Shown here one piece after another: positions 14,933-25,000 of a stretch of DNA of 64,000 nucleotides; positions within the stretch are counted from its first letter, which is position 1; every line of letters starts with the position of its first letter. The DNA lies in assembly GCA_017303475.1 (NCBI GenBank), contig JAFLBO010000011.1:1-64000 (forward strand). Reading direction: 5' to 3'. The notes beneath the pieces are model-generated. The model worked only from the letters and a program-made list of their open reading frames with translations, searched no databases and was not told the origin of the DNA. Position numbers and translations under genes: made by a program. Origin of the DNA: Chitinophagales bacterium. GTDB lineage: Bacteria > Bacteroidota > Bacteroidia > Chitinophagales > Saprospiraceae.

Positions 14933-16669
14933 CTACCGCTTCACAAATTTACCGCTCCATACCTTTTCCTTACTCCGCAGTACCAGATAGTACAAACCGC
15001 CCGGCAACTGCCGAATTTGCACGGTTGCGCCTTCTTTTGACTGCGTAACGGAAAAAGAGTGCATTTCTCTGCCGGTAGCGTCAAAAATCCGGAGTGTTTC
15101 TATGGCCGTTTCTGTTTGCAGGTGGAGGGTTTCGCCAGCGGGATTAGGATATAGCGACCATTCTTCCTCAACGGCCTGATACGTAGTGGAGCTAAGCGCT
15201 TTGACCTCTATTTCCTGGCAAGCTGTATCGCAGGCATTGGCATTGCACACGGTTAAACACACTGAATACAGCCCGGGCGCCTGGTACAAATGCACCGGAC
15301 TGGTATCCTGACTAGTGGCGCCGTCTCCAAAATCCCAGTGCCAGGTTGCAGGCTCGTAGTATGACAAGTCTGTAAATTCCATCAGCTGCGGAGCGAGCGT
15401 ATCCACTACATCCAGGCGGAAATGTGCAACGGGCAAATTATCTATCCCAAGGGTATCGCATGGACTACCATCTATTGGACCAAGCCGGTAGTTGGGGAAA
15501 TTGGGCTCGAAAAAGCTGCCCCGTGCAGGAAGTTTAATGCCGTGCTGTTCCACATTACAGGCAATACCTTTTTTATCCGGATGATGAATTACATGTAAGA
15601 TATCATTGTTGGTAGTGGTAAGGATATATATTTTGCCATCTGGTCCTAACTGGGCATGAAAAAAGAATGTAGGCTCTGGAGACATAAAACCATCATACTC
15701 TGCCACAATTACACGGCTACTTAATATATCTGTTGCTTTAAGATCCAATTGATGAATGGAACCTCCTGTAGTTAAATAAAGAAACCGGTTATTGTGGGAA
15801 ATAGATACGCCTCCAGACCCGGAAGGCATTGTGTTGTAATCCCAGTAAACAGGATTAGAAAACATACCGCTGCATCGGTCAAAATCTAACATTAGCATCC
15901 CTCCAGGGTGATTACGGAAAAATCGACTGCCATCAGGGGTAAATCTTGTTTGGTTACAACAATACCTATAGTCTACCTCAGTAAAACCTACATCTTGCAT
16001 ACCCATGTACTGAACCGTATCAGCCGTTACAAGTGTAACATGCATCTCACTATGGAAGGTGCGGGTTACTACCACCCACCAGTCTCGTCCGTTGGCATGT
16101 TTGGTGGCGGTAACAAATTGTCCCAAATAAATCGAATCACTTAACAGTTCTACATTTTTTCGGACAACAGCCCCATTCCCATTGTCTCCTCTTACATCTA
16201 TCACAGAATAAAGCAGGTTCATTGGATTGCGAAAATGATCATCACTACGCAAATGAAACAAGTAATAAAGGCTGTCATTCCCTGGTTTCGGTAAAAAGAT
16301 ACAAGGTTGGACCACTGGATAAAAATAAGGCAAATTGCAATAATGATTATATACCTCCCCAGGGTTTAAGGAATCACCGTTCAACATTAAACCTCTATTT
16401 CGGTTAACAATTCTACACCCGTCAGTAAAAGCAATAAGATTACCGTTCTTGTCTGAAATAGAAGCAAAGGGGTAATCTGTAGCAAAATCATTTAGGGTTA
16501 TTGTAGGAGGCGAAGTGTTAAAATTTACAAGGCTCCCGCCTTCATATAAACCATTCCAGAATTGAATCGAGTCGTACCCGAAAGGCCAAACATAATCATG
16601 TTTTACCTGAGAAAAAAGCGACCATTGATAAGCCAAAAGGAAGTACAATAAAAGAGTTACATTTTTCAT
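14933..16669 (-). CDS. T9SS-secreted protein with PKD domain, tandem paralogue A
   Basis: The 578-residue product has a signal peptide (1-21). The large N-terminal region (25-400) has repeated beta-propeller-like segments (HVTLVTADTVQYMGMQDVGF, GPDGKIYILTT). A PKD domain lies around 420-495 (DLSYYEPATWHWDFGDGATS…YSVCLTV) and a type A sorting domain around 500-578 (WSLYPNPAGETLHLQ … GKFVKR). The domain order marks an exported or cell-surface T9SS substrate of unknown role. It is the same length as the next gene upstream; the C-terminal third is almost identical and the N-terminal part has diverged. Confidence 0.85.
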   Translation of the reverse strand: MKNVTLLLYFLLAYQWSLFSQVKHDYVWPFGYDSIQFWNGLYEGGSLVNFNTSPPTITLNDFATDYPFASISDKNGNLIAFTDGCRIVNRNRGLMLNGDSLNPGEVYNHYCNLPYFYPVVQPCIFLPKPGNDSLYYLFHLRSDDHFRNPMNLLYSVIDVRGDNGNGAVVRKNVELLSDSIYLGQFVTATKHANGRDWWVVVTRTFHSEMHVTLVTADTVQYMGMQDVGFTEVDYRYCCNQTRFTPDGSRFFRNHPGGMLMLDFDRCSGMFSNPVYWDYNTMPSGSGGVSISHNNRFLYLTTGGSIHQLDLKATDILSSRVIVAEYDGFMSPEPTFFFHAQLGPDGKIYILTTTNNDILHVIHHPDKKGIACNVEQHGIKLPARGSFFEPNFPNYRLGPIDGSPCDTLGIDNLPVAHFRLDVVDTLAPQLMEFTDLSYYEPATWHWDFGDGATSQDTSPVHLYQAPGLYSVCLTVCNANACDTACQEIEVKALSSTTYQAVEEEWSLYPNPAGETLHLQTETAIETLRIFDATGREMHSFSVTQSKEGATVQIRQLPGGLYYLVLRSKEKVWSGKFVKR

Positions 16670-16685
16670 GAAAATATGGGAAAAG

Positions 16686-16713
16686 CCGCCCGCGACCTTT
16701 CGGTCACGAGCGG
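16686..16713 (-). ncRNA. 12-bp GAAA-loop hairpin upstream of paralogue A
   Basis: On the minus strand, a perfect 12-bp stem (two G-U pairs) capped by GAAA and followed by TTTTCCC, 16 bp before the start codon of paralogue A. A homologous hairpin at 18576-18603 shows compensatory changes. It may be the terminator of the upstream gene or a leader attenuator. Confidence 0.65.
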
Positions 16714-16823
16714 TTAAAGTGGTGTAAAATGTAATTATTACCCCAGAGGTAAAGACGCATAAACAATTGACTGTTAAGTCCTCGGTGTTAAAAATAAAAC
16801 AGCGACTTGTGAAGCTCCCCCAT

Positions 16824-18560
16824 CTACCGCTTCACAAACTTACCACTCCACACCTCATCCTTACTCCGCAGTACCAGATAGTACATGCCGCCCGGCAACT
16901 GCCGAATTTGCACGGTTGCGCCTTCTTTTGACTGTGTAACGGAAAAAGAGTGCATTTCCCTGCCGGTAGCGTCAAAAATCCGGAGTGTTTCAATGGCCGT
17001 TTCTGTTTGCAGGTGGAGGGTTTCGCCAGCGGGATTGGGATATAACGACCATTCTTCCTCAACGGCCTGATCCTTAGTGGAGCTAAGCGCTTTGACCTCT
17101 ATTTCCTGGCAAGCTGTATCGCAGGCATTGGCATTGCACACGGTTAAACACACTGAATACACCCCGGGCGCTTGGTACAAATGCACCGGGCTTGTATCCT
17201 GACTGGTGGCGCCGTCTCCAAAATCCCAGTGCCAGGTAGCAGGCTCGTAGTAAGACAAGTCTGTAAATTCCATCAGCTGCGGAGCGAGCGTATCCACTAC
17301 ATCCGGGCGGAAATGTGCAACGGGCAAATTATCTATCCCAAGGGTATCGCATGGGCTGCCATCTATTGGCCCGAGCCGGTAGTTGGGGAAATTGGGCTCG
17401 AAAAAGCTGCCCAATCCAGGCAAAGTCACACCTCGTTGTTCCACCATGCATGAAAGACCTTTTTTATTTGGATGATGAATTACATGTAAAATATTGTTGT
17501 TCCCCGTTGTAAGTACATATATTTTGCCATCTGGTCCCAACTGGGCATGAAAAAAGTTGGTTGGAGATAATATTTCAAACCCGTCATATTCAGCTACAAT
17601 TTCCCTGCTTGCTAAAATATTGGGCGCATTAAGATCGTATTGTTGAATTATTGTTCCTGAACACAAATATAAAAATCTATTATCATAGGAAAACGCAACT
17701 CCGCCAGTGCCACTTGGCATGCTAGTGTAATCCCAATACACAGGATTAGAGAAAGTGCCGCTACAACGATCAAAGTCCAATATCAGCATCCCGCCAGGAT
17801 GATTCCGAAATAAGCGACTGCCATCCTGCGTAAAACGTGTTTGGTTACAGCAATAAGCGCTGTCTACCTCCGTAAAACCCACATCCTGCATGCCCATGTA
17901 TTGCACCGTATCTGCTGTAACCAGTGTTACATGCATATCACTATGGAAGCGGCGGGTTACCACCACCCACCAGTCTCGTCCGTTGGCATGTTTGGTGGCG
18001 GTCACAAATGAACCCAGATATATGGAATCACTCAATACTTCGATATTTTTTCGGACAACAGCCCCATTTCCATTATCGCCTCGTGCATCTATCTCCGAAT
18101 ACAGCAAATTCATAGGGTTGTAATAGTAATTATCACTCCTCAAATGAAACAGGTAATAATTGCTGTCACTTCCTGGTCTGGGTAAAAATATACAAGGTTG
18201 GACTACAGGGTAAAAGCTTGGCAAATTGCAATAAACATTGTACACCTTTCCTGGATTTAGAGTATCGCCATTTAACATCAATTCTTTGTTCCGATTGGCA
18301 ATCCGGCATCCATCTGTAAAGGCTACCAAATGCCCTTCCTTATCTGCTATGGAAGCAAATGGGTAGTCAGTGACGAAATCATGTAGGGTGATTGTTGGAG
18401 GAGATGTATTAAAGTCCAACATGGAGCCTCCTTGGATATATGGTCCCCAAACCAGTATCTTACCATTTCCAAAAGGCCAGAAGTAATCATGTTTAACCTG
18501 TGAAAACAGCAGACAAGGAGCAAAGCTCATCAGGAGTATAATAGCGGGTAGAAATTTCAT
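16824..18560 (-). CDS. T9SS-secreted protein with PKD domain, tandem paralogue B
   Basis: The 578-residue product has the same plan as its neighbour: signal peptide (1-20), propeller-like N-terminal region, PKD (WHWDFGDGATSQDTS) and T9SS sorting domain ending GKFVKR. From about residue 385 to the end the two proteins differ at only a few positions, while upstream differences are frequent. The similarity continues past the stop codon. This indicates tandem duplication with later exchange or strong constraint on the 3' part. Function unknown; likely surface-exposed. Confidence 0.85.
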   Translation of the reverse strand: MKFLPAIILLMSFAPCLLFSQVKHDYFWPFGNGKILVWGPYIQGGSMLDFNTSPPTITLHDFVTDYPFASIADKEGHLVAFTDGCRIANRNKELMLNGDTLNPGKVYNVYCNLPSFYPVVQPCIFLPRPGSDSNYYLFHLRSDNYYYNPMNLLYSEIDARGDNGNGAVVRKNIEVLSDSIYLGSFVTATKHANGRDWWVVVTRRFHSDMHVTLVTADTVQYMGMQDVGFTEVDSAYCCNQTRFTQDGSRLFRNHPGGMLILDFDRCSGTFSNPVYWDYTSMPSGTGGVAFSYDNRFLYLCSGTIIQQYDLNAPNILASREIVAEYDGFEILSPTNFFHAQLGPDGKIYVLTTGNNNILHVIHHPNKKGLSCMVEQRGVTLPGLGSFFEPNFPNYRLGPIDGSPCDTLGIDNLPVAHFRPDVVDTLAPQLMEFTDLSYYEPATWHWDFGDGATSQDTSPVHLYQAPGVYSVCLTVCNANACDTACQEIEVKALSSTKDQAVEEEWSLYPNPAGETLHLQTETAIETLRIFDATGREMHSFSVTQSKEGATVQIRQLPGGMYYLVLRSKDEVWSGKFVKR

Positions 18561-18575
18561 AACAAAAGGGAAAAG

Positions 18576-18603
18576 CCGCCTGCAACCTTTCGGTCACAAG
18601 CGG
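18576..18603 (-). ncRNA. 12-bp GAAA-loop hairpin upstream of paralogue B
   Basis: Same structure as 16686-16713: 12 paired positions, GAAA loop, TTTTCCC after the stem, 15 bp before the ATG at 18560. One C-G pair in the other copy is U-A here and one G-C is G-U, so base changes preserve pairing. The stop of the upstream beta-helix gene is only 22 bp away, which also fits a terminator. Confidence 0.65.
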
Positions 18604-18624
18604 CAGATGTGTTTTTGGTGGAAA

Positions 18625-21615
18625 TTAATGATTAATAGAAATTGGTTCAATACCCATTTGTTGGCCTTTGGCATCTAGCAAAATGCCCCAATACAGACCT
18701 GAGCCAAGATTGGATAAATCTACCCGGAAGGCGTTTGTTCCAGAGGTCAATTCAAATGTTTGAACCGTTTGACCAATTGCGTTTACCACAAGCAACGTCT
18801 TACCCAATGTAGCTGATACGGAGACTTCAATTAATCCATTGCTTGGATTTGGAGTTAGACGGAAGTCCCGAGAACCATTTGAGGTGTTTTTTTGTGCTTG
18901 AAAGGGTGCCCTTTCTTCCACTTCACCTTCTTCAGGCGGGAAAAGATACTGATCGCATGGCGCCACAAAATGGGCAGCAGACAACACGGCATCGCCCGAA
19001 ACAGAAGAATCATCCAGAGCCAGGGCCATAATTTGCTGATAAAAGGATGAATCCATAGGCACGTTTAACAAACGGTGCAACCAAATATCATACAAGGTCC
19101 TACGAGCTATTCCAGGAGCTTGAACTACGTTTATTGCTGCATTAAAGGATCTAACTTGTTGCAATCCAGTTGATACCTGATCATTTCGGGAATTAATCAA
19201 ATCTGCCACATTCGCTGCATTAGCTTCCATCTGTTGAAGCAAATTCAACCGGTTGGAAAACCAGGACTCTGTGAGGTTTTCGTACAATGTGTAATCTTGA
19301 GCAGCATCCCAGAGGATTAAACTGTCTGACATTTGCTGAGCAAAAGTATGGTACGCAGTAAAAAGCGCTTGGTCTGTAGCTGAAATAGCCAGACTACTAT
19401 CCACCTTTTGGATTACTTCCGCCAAAGAAGCAATACTTGTGTTAGCAAGGCTATAAAAAAAAGCTGCTTCGGGAGAGCCAGTTGGACGCAAATCTGGCTG
19501 AAACAACAACTTTGTGTAAGTTCGTTGTTTTAGATCTTCCAGCACAACACCTGTATAGGGTGATTGTCCATCTACTAATTGCTTTTCGTAAACGTTTAAT
19601 TGTTGCTCCTGAGCTGATGGTTGTTCTGGAACACAATAATCTGTGTCAACTCCAAGTGGTAAAAACCAGTTGAAGTTTAGACCTGGCACAGTAGGGTCAG
19701 GACTAATTTTAAAGATGTCTGGCATATACTTAAAAGGTGGAGTGGTAAATTCCGGGACACGAAAAAAAGATGTGACACCTCCGCCCGATGAGGGTACATG
19801 CGAAACTGCCCAATCAATACAATCTGCATGGTTTATGTTCCAGGTATTCCCTCTCCCGTATTGATTGCCTATTCCTGGCATTGGGGAACCGGCAATTAGC
19901 AACCCGGTTCTATGGTGATGCATGTGATTTTGACGTAAATATACATTGGAACAATTTCTAACAAAGTGAAGTCCATATGTACTATAATCAACATCATTCT
20001 CACAATATTCAATTTTGGTCACAAAATAACTGTGTATTGCACAAAGCATGGGTCCAGAGAAGTTTGTATTAGCGCCTGCAATGGTATTATGGCCAACCTT
20101 ATGTCCTTCGGAAACACTTTGAACATCTACATCAAGTGGTACCAATTGAATGCCATGCCCTCCAATCTGATCAATCGCTGCCGGCCCAAAAGTAATGTTA
20201 TTGTCTTCAATTCTCAAATTATTGGAATTACCCAAAACAGCGCTTATTCCATAATTCGCCACAATTGTAGATTGAATATCTATGGTATTCCCGGTAATAA
20301 AGGCCTCGTCGTTGGCACTGACATAATCTTCTAACTGAATACACGTCAAGCCATTAACCGCTCCGTTAACATCAACATCATTGTCATCAATAATACATGC
20401 CGGTACGCCAAAATCTGTAGACTGTGGGCGCTCTACCTGTATGCAATATTGCCAACCCACACTGTCAATTGTAAATGTATTGTTTAAATTAATCCGAATT
20501 AACTGACTGTTCAAATTATTCTTTGACCAGATGCCTTTTAACCAGTCCCCGCTAAATTGGTTAGTAGATGCTGTCAACACAGCAGCGTCTGCCATTATAC
20601 CAATCTTGCCCTTTGTTTGGAATCTGCAATTAATGGCCGTCATCTGACCATTAGTTGTCCAAATACCATTTTCTTTTATGTTTTTGAATGTGTTATTTAC
20701 CGATGAAACTACCCCCAGGTTACCATCGGTCACCATACCATGGAAAAGACAAGTGAACAGGTTGGCTTCGCCATGGAGGTTTACCCCAACAGTAGTCACC
20801 ACCTGAGAATAGTAAATTCCAGAGAACGAGACAGGATGGTTAGGCATTGGGATTCCTGCTAATGAACCAGACTTGTTTAAAAGAGCGGCTGACTGAAAAA
20901 ACGTGTTGCGCCTGATGGACGTATTAAGCGCCCTACCGTTTTTTCTCAGATTGCTGATCCCGATATAGTTGTTTCTAAACGTGTTGTTGGTGATTTGATA
21001 AGCGGGGCCGGCAGTAGCGCCTGGAGGCGTTTCATCCAAAGTCAACCCAATGTAGGCATCTTCCATATTGCTGTCAAAAAAGGAAAAGAGTAATCCTCCT
21101 GTTGCCGCGGAGGCATTCACAACAATACCATACCACATATCATCACAGCTATAAAAGTTGCAATTTTCAAAGGATACTTTCATTAGTACAGCGCCTACCG
21201 GAGATATATTTATTCGGGCATTGGCCAACATCCTGAAAGTACAATTAATGAATCGGACGTTTTGTGTAACCGTGTAGGGACTCCCAATTTCGATTACCTT
21301 GTTTTCCACAATTCCATTTGCGGGTATCCCTGCATTATTCATAATGATACCGCTTGACCAGCAATAACCCGGAGAACAAACCGGCTGGATTTCAAATTCA
21401 TCACATGTACGGGTATCATCAAAACAAGGTAAAGCTTGGGGGCCCATCAAAAATTCAGCGCAAGGGTTGTATTCAGTTTCTTGAGCCTTGATACTATTTG
21501 CTGCTAATATCGCCACAAATAGGATTGTGAGAACAATGTTGGAACGTTGGAACGTTGGAACGTTGGAACGTTGGAACGTTGGAACGTTGGAACTAAAACT
21601 TAAAATTTGTTGCAT
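18625..21615 (-). CDS. Large right-handed beta-helix protein with T9SS sorting domain
   Basis: The 996-residue product has an unusual N-terminus: residues ~8-26 are an SNVPTFQR-type repeat encoded by an 8-bp tandem array. A hydrophobic signal helix follows (IVLTILFVAILAANSIKAQ). Residues ~90-620 are rich in N/T/I ladders typical of parallel beta-helix repeats (NNTFRNNYIGISN, IEDNNITF, HHRTGLLIAG), then comes a helical region (~670-880), and the end (~905-996) is a type A sorting domain (FRLTPNPSNGLIEVSV … GLYWGILLDAKGQQMGIEPI). Likely a secreted, surface-bound carbohydrate-interacting or adhesive protein; no catalytic residues identified. Confidence 0.85.
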   Translation of the reverse strand: MQQILSFSSNVPTFQRSNVPTFQRSNIVLTILFVAILAANSIKAQETEYNPCAEFLMGPQALPCFDDTRTCDEFEIQPVCSPGYCWSSGIIMNNAGIPANGIVENKVIEIGSPYTVTQNVRFINCTFRMLANARINISPVGAVLMKVSFENCNFYSCDDMWYGIVVNASAATGGLLFSFFDSNMEDAYIGLTLDETPPGATAGPAYQITNNTFRNNYIGISNLRKNGRALNTSIRRNTFFQSAALLNKSGSLAGIPMPNHPVSFSGIYYSQVVTTVGVNLHGEANLFTCLFHGMVTDGNLGVVSSVNNTFKNIKENGIWTTNGQMTAINCRFQTKGKIGIMADAAVLTASTNQFSGDWLKGIWSKNNLNSQLIRINLNNTFTIDSVGWQYCIQVERPQSTDFGVPACIIDDNDVDVNGAVNGLTCIQLEDYVSANDEAFITGNTIDIQSTIVANYGISAVLGNSNNLRIEDNNITFGPAAIDQIGGHGIQLVPLDVDVQSVSEGHKVGHNTIAGANTNFSGPMLCAIHSYFVTKIEYCENDVDYSTYGLHFVRNCSNVYLRQNHMHHHRTGLLIAGSPMPGIGNQYGRGNTWNINHADCIDWAVSHVPSSGGGVTSFFRVPEFTTPPFKYMPDIFKISPDPTVPGLNFNWFLPLGVDTDYCVPEQPSAQEQQLNVYEKQLVDGQSPYTGVVLEDLKQRTYTKLLFQPDLRPTGSPEAAFFYSLANTSIASLAEVIQKVDSSLAISATDQALFTAYHTFAQQMSDSLILWDAAQDYTLYENLTESWFSNRLNLLQQMEANAANVADLINSRNDQVSTGLQQVRSFNAAINVVQAPGIARRTLYDIWLHRLLNVPMDSSFYQQIMALALDDSSVSGDAVLSAAHFVAPCDQYLFPPEEGEVEERAPFQAQKNTSNGSRDFRLTPNPSNGLIEVSVSATLGKTLLVVNAIGQTVQTFELTSGTNAFRVDLSNLGSGLYWGILLDAKGQQMGIEPISINH
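21541..21593. repeat. 8-bp tandem repeat GGAACGTT, about 6.6 copies, inside the start of a CDS
   Basis: Six full GGAACGTT units plus GGAAC lie 7 codons after the ATG of the beta-helix gene and before its signal helix. Because 8 is not a multiple of 3, gain or loss of one unit shifts the reading frame. The array resembles intergenic repeat filler seen elsewhere in this phylum. Confidence 0.9.
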
Positions 21616-21907
21616 TGGTTGATAAAAATTTAACCGTAAAAAATTAATAACAAGCCCATTCCAGCAAGGAATGAGAACCTTTTCACAAAATCAATACTTC
21701 GCCGCAAGTAAAAATGCTGTTCTGAAGCGATTAACCGCGCAGTTGCCTTTCAGCAAATCGGGTAGAAGGATTACATTGAAATTACAGATTTGCTTCCGTG
21801 CGCACGATAAAGAATATAATCGAAGCAAAACCCGGAAACGAAAGTACTTAACAAAAGTTAAACGAACAAGCATAACGAGATTATTTAACATATAGCTATA
21901 CAAAAAA
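21616..21907. other. Gene-free spacer upstream of the beta-helix gene
   Basis: AT-rich spacer between the beta-helix gene start and the clpC terminator. The two small open frames across it show no coding character. No promoter could be fixed with confidence. Confidence 0.5.
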
Positions 21908-21938
21908 GCGGTCATCCCAAACATTATGGAATGACCGC
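21902..21938 (-). terminator. Terminator downstream of clpC
   Basis: A 12-position stem with one mismatch (GCGGTCAT…ATGACCGC) is followed on the minus strand by a T6 tract. It lies ~90 bp after the clpC stop. Confidence 0.8.
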
Positions 21939-22026
21939 CCGTCTCTTATTTATCATTATTGCAGCCCGACGCCACGTTTACTAAATCTTAAAGGTTTCGT
22001 AAACGCGGCGGCAAACCATATCCCTA

Positions 22027-24615
22027 TCAATTATCACTAGCCCCCGGCTCACCTCCCGCCTGTAATGGCAGGGATTTATCACCGGCGTTTAAGGCTTTTA
22101 CCTCATTGGCGTAGGCAATTACCACGCCGTCTTTGCCTTCATTCATCGTAGCCACCAGTGCAGCGCCTTCAGCCGGATTTTCATTCAAAATGAATTCTGC
22201 CAGCGGATCTTCCACGTATTTCTGGATGGCGCGGTGCAACGGACGAGCGCCAAATTGCGGGTCGTAACCTTTCTCTGCCACGAAATCCTTGGCTTCATCA
22301 TTGAGCGTCAATTCGAATTTCATGTTGTTCAGGCGTTTAGCCAGGCCAGCCAGGGCATTGTCGATGATCTTGAAGATTTCTGGTTTGCCAAGGGAGTTGA
22401 ACACCATCACATCGTCTATACGGTTCAGGAATTCCGGAGAGAAGGTTTTGCGCAAAGCGTTCTGAATCACCGTTTTGGCATTATCCTCCGCGGCTTCCTG
22501 GCGCGCCTGGGTAGCAAAACCTACACCTTGACCGAAATCTTTTAACTGACGAACCCCAATGTTGGAGGTCATGATGATGAGGGTATTCTTAAAGTCCACC
22601 TTACGGCCCATACCGTCGGTCAATTGACCATCATCCAGCACCTGCAACAGGATATTGAACACATCCGGGTGCGCTTTTTCAATTTCGTCGAGCAGTACCA
22701 CAGAATAAGGCTTGCGGCGCACTTTTTCTGTTAACTGGCCGCCTTCTTCGTAACCTACGTATCCGGGAGGCGCGCCAATGAGTCGGCTCACCGTAAATTT
22801 TTCCATGTATTCGCTCATGTCAATCCGGATGAGGTTATCCTCCGAATCAAACAGATAGCGCGCCAGTGCGCGGGCGAGTTCTGTTTTACCCACACCGGTT
22901 GGACCAAGGAATATGAAGGAACCGATTGGTTTTTTCGGATCTTTCAAACCCACGCGGTTACGCTGAATGGCCTTGGAAATCTTGATGATGCTTTCATCCT
23001 GACCGATAACCATTTTCTTGAGGTCGTCTGCCATTTGCACCAGCTTTTTGCTTTCGCTTTGTCCAACCTTGCGCACCGGAATACCGGTCATCATGGCCAC
23101 GATTTCGGCGATTTCTTCTTCACCAACCGGATAACGGGCCACTTTGCTTTCTTCTTCCCATTGCGCTTTGGCAAAGTCCAGCTGACGCACCTGTCTGCTT
23201 TCCAGATCTCTCAGGTTGGCAGCGTCTTCGTAGTTCTGGTTTTTCACTGCGAAGTTTTTGCGCTCCCGAATAGCTTCGATCTCTTTTTCCAGCTCTTCGA
23301 TATGGGCAGGCACCACAATGTTTTTCAGGTGTACGCGCGCGCCCACTTCATCCAGCACGTCAATGGCTTTGTCGGGCAGGAAACGATCTGTGATATACCG
23401 ATCGCTGAGGCGCACACAGGCTACAATGGCTTCATCAGAGTAGCTCACGTTGTGGAACTCCTCATATTTAGGCTGGATGTTGCGCAGGATGTGGATGGTT
23501 TCTTCCTGAGATGGCGGATCCACCACTACTTTCTGGAAGCGACGATCGAGTGCGCCGTCTTTTTCAATGTATTGACGGTATTCATCGAGCGTGCTGGCGC
23601 CAATGCACTGGAGTTCGCCGCGTGCAAGGGCTGGCTTGAAGATGTTGGAGGCATCCAGGCTACCGGAAGCGCCGCCAGCGCCAACCATGGTGTGGATCTC
23701 GTCGATAAACAGGATCACATCGCGGTTCTTTTCCAGCTCCGTCATGATGGCCTTGATCCGTTCTTCAAACTGGCCGCGGTATTTGGTACCAGCTACCAGG
23801 GCCGCCAGGTCGAGCATTACCACGCGTTTGTTGTGCAGGGTGCGGCTCACCTTTTTCTGCATGATGCGCAGGGCCAGGCCTTCCACAATAGCGGTTTTAC
23901 CCACACCGGGTTCACCAATGAGTACCGGGTTGTTTTTCTTGCGGCGACTAAGGATCTGGCTTACGCGTTCAATTTCGCGTTCGCGACCGATGATTGGATC
24001 AAGTTTACCTTCTTCAGCCAGCTTGGTAAAGTCGCGACCGAAATTATCCAGCACGGGAGTGCGGCTTTTTTCAGTACGTTTTTGGGCTGGCGACTGGTAT
24101 GCGCCGCGTTCATCGTCGAACTCGCCTTCAGACTGAGCCTGAATTTTAGGATGAGCGAGGTCTTGTTCAGAGCGCACGTATTCCAGTTCTTTTTTGAAGG
24201 AATCGTAATCCACGTCGTATTCGCTCAGCAGTTTGGTACTGCTGATATCGGAGTATTTCAACATGGCCAGCATGAGGTGTTCCGGATGAACTTCTTCCGT
24301 TTTACTCATTTTGGCTTCCACGAAAGTGGCTTTCAACACCCGTTGCACCTGAGTGGTCATGGCGCACTCCCCAACATACAGGTTTTCTGCAGGCGGGTAA
24401 TTGGAGTAACGGGGAATGGAGCGTTCTACGCGTTTTTTGAGGTCATTCACATCCACTAGAAGCGAATCCAGCACACGTACGGGCAAGCTGTCGCGCTCCG
24501 CGATGATGCCCAGGAGTAAATGTTCTGTGCCAACATAATCATGACCCAGACGGCGGGCTTCCTGGCCACTCTGGTTGATGATTTGTTTGACGACCGGTGA
24601 GAATTTATTATTCAT
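22027..24615 (-). CDS. clpC: ATP-dependent Clp protease ATP-binding subunit ClpC
   Basis: The 862-residue product has two Clp-N repeats (1-150), AAA-1 with Walker A GEPGVGKT at residue 234, a UVR/middle domain (~410-460, [22 protein letters not shown]), AAA-2 with Walker A GPTGVGKT at 571, and a C-terminal D2-small domain. ClpC unfolds substrates and feeds them to ClpP in the cytosol. No mcsA, mcsB or ctsR gene is adjacent, and the gene stands alone. Length and motifs are normal. Confidence 0.96.
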   Translation of the reverse strand: MNNKFSPVVKQIINQSGQEARRLGHDYVGTEHLLLGIIAERDSLPVRVLDSLLVDVNDLKKRVERSIPRYSNYPPAENLYVGECAMTTQVQRVLKATFVEAKMSKTEEVHPEHLMLAMLKYSDISSTKLLSEYDVDYDSFKKELEYVRSEQDLAHPKIQAQSEGEFDDERGAYQSPAQKRTEKSRTPVLDNFGRDFTKLAEEGKLDPIIGREREIERVSQILSRRKKNNPVLIGEPGVGKTAIVEGLALRIMQKKVSRTLHNKRVVMLDLAALVAGTKYRGQFEERIKAIMTELEKNRDVILFIDEIHTMVGAGGASGSLDASNIFKPALARGELQCIGASTLDEYRQYIEKDGALDRRFQKVVVDPPSQEETIHILRNIQPKYEEFHNVSYSDEAIVACVRLSDRYITDRFLPDKAIDVLDEVGARVHLKNIVVPAHIEELEKEIEAIRERKNFAVKNQNYEDAANLRDLESRQVRQLDFAKAQWEEESKVARYPVGEEEIAEIVAMMTGIPVRKVGQSESKKLVQMADDLKKMVIGQDESIIKISKAIQRNRVGLKDPKKPIGSFIFLGPTGVGKTELARALARYLFDSEDNLIRIDMSEYMEKFTVSRLIGAPPGYVGYEEGGQLTEKVRRKPYSVVLLDEIEKAHPDVFNILLQVLDDGQLTDGMGRKVDFKNTLIIMTSNIGVRQLKDFGQGVGFATQARQEAAEDNAKTVIQNALRKTFSPEFLNRIDDVMVFNSLGKPEIFKIIDNALAGLAKRLNNMKFELTLNDEAKDFVAEKGYDPQFGARPLHRAIQKYVEDPLAEFILNENPAEGAALVATMNEGKDGVVIAYANEVKALNAGDKSLPLQAGGEPGASDN

Positions 24616-25000
24616 AATATCAGGTGGTCAGCAAAGCAAAAAGGTATCTGCTTTTGTTTAAGTGGGGTTAGAACTTTCGTGCGACAATTTTAGGCCTTTT
24701 ACAGCAAACATGGCAACTGTTGGGGTCATACTTTAACATTTTTTTCGAACTTGGGTTCAAATAGCCCTGGTCTCTGCGGTTTATAGTGGTGAAATTGGAC
24801 TTCCTGCGAAAGTGGTTGTGGTGTAAAACCACATTCGCAGGAAGACTATTTACAAAAACCCCGCCGAATACCTGAGCCTGACATCCCGTCATGTCTGGAA
24901 ATTTTTGTTGCAAAAAAGCGTGTAACCCTTACATTTGCCTTCCGAACAACGCTAGTCTGTTCGTTGTTTCCACCATTCAAATCTTGACAATCAGCCGACT
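24616..25000. other. Spacer between clpC and the STAS gene
   Basis: 385 bp without a gene. It holds a long hairpin at 24800-24844 (11-bp arms CTTCCTGCGAA and complement, one A/A mismatch, then 6 more pairs). It also holds the STAS-gene promoter near 24904-24937. Confidence 0.6.
24904..24937 (+). promoter_or_regulatory. Candidate promoter of the STAS gene
   Basis: TTTG at 24904-24907 and TACATTTG at 24930-24937; the -7 element is a perfect TAnnTTTG. The spacer is 22 bp, or 19 if the following TTG is used. The start codon is ~64 bp downstream. Confidence 0.6.

Noticed and set aside
14757..14990. Short open frame across the CTGCGCCTC repeats after prfB
   Set aside because: Repeat translation (TAEAQRRREA type) seen widely as an artefact.
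23035..24459. 474-residue open frame antisense to clpC
   Set aside because: Clear shadow of a strongly conserved gene on the other strand; His/Phe-rich translation typical of antisense frames.
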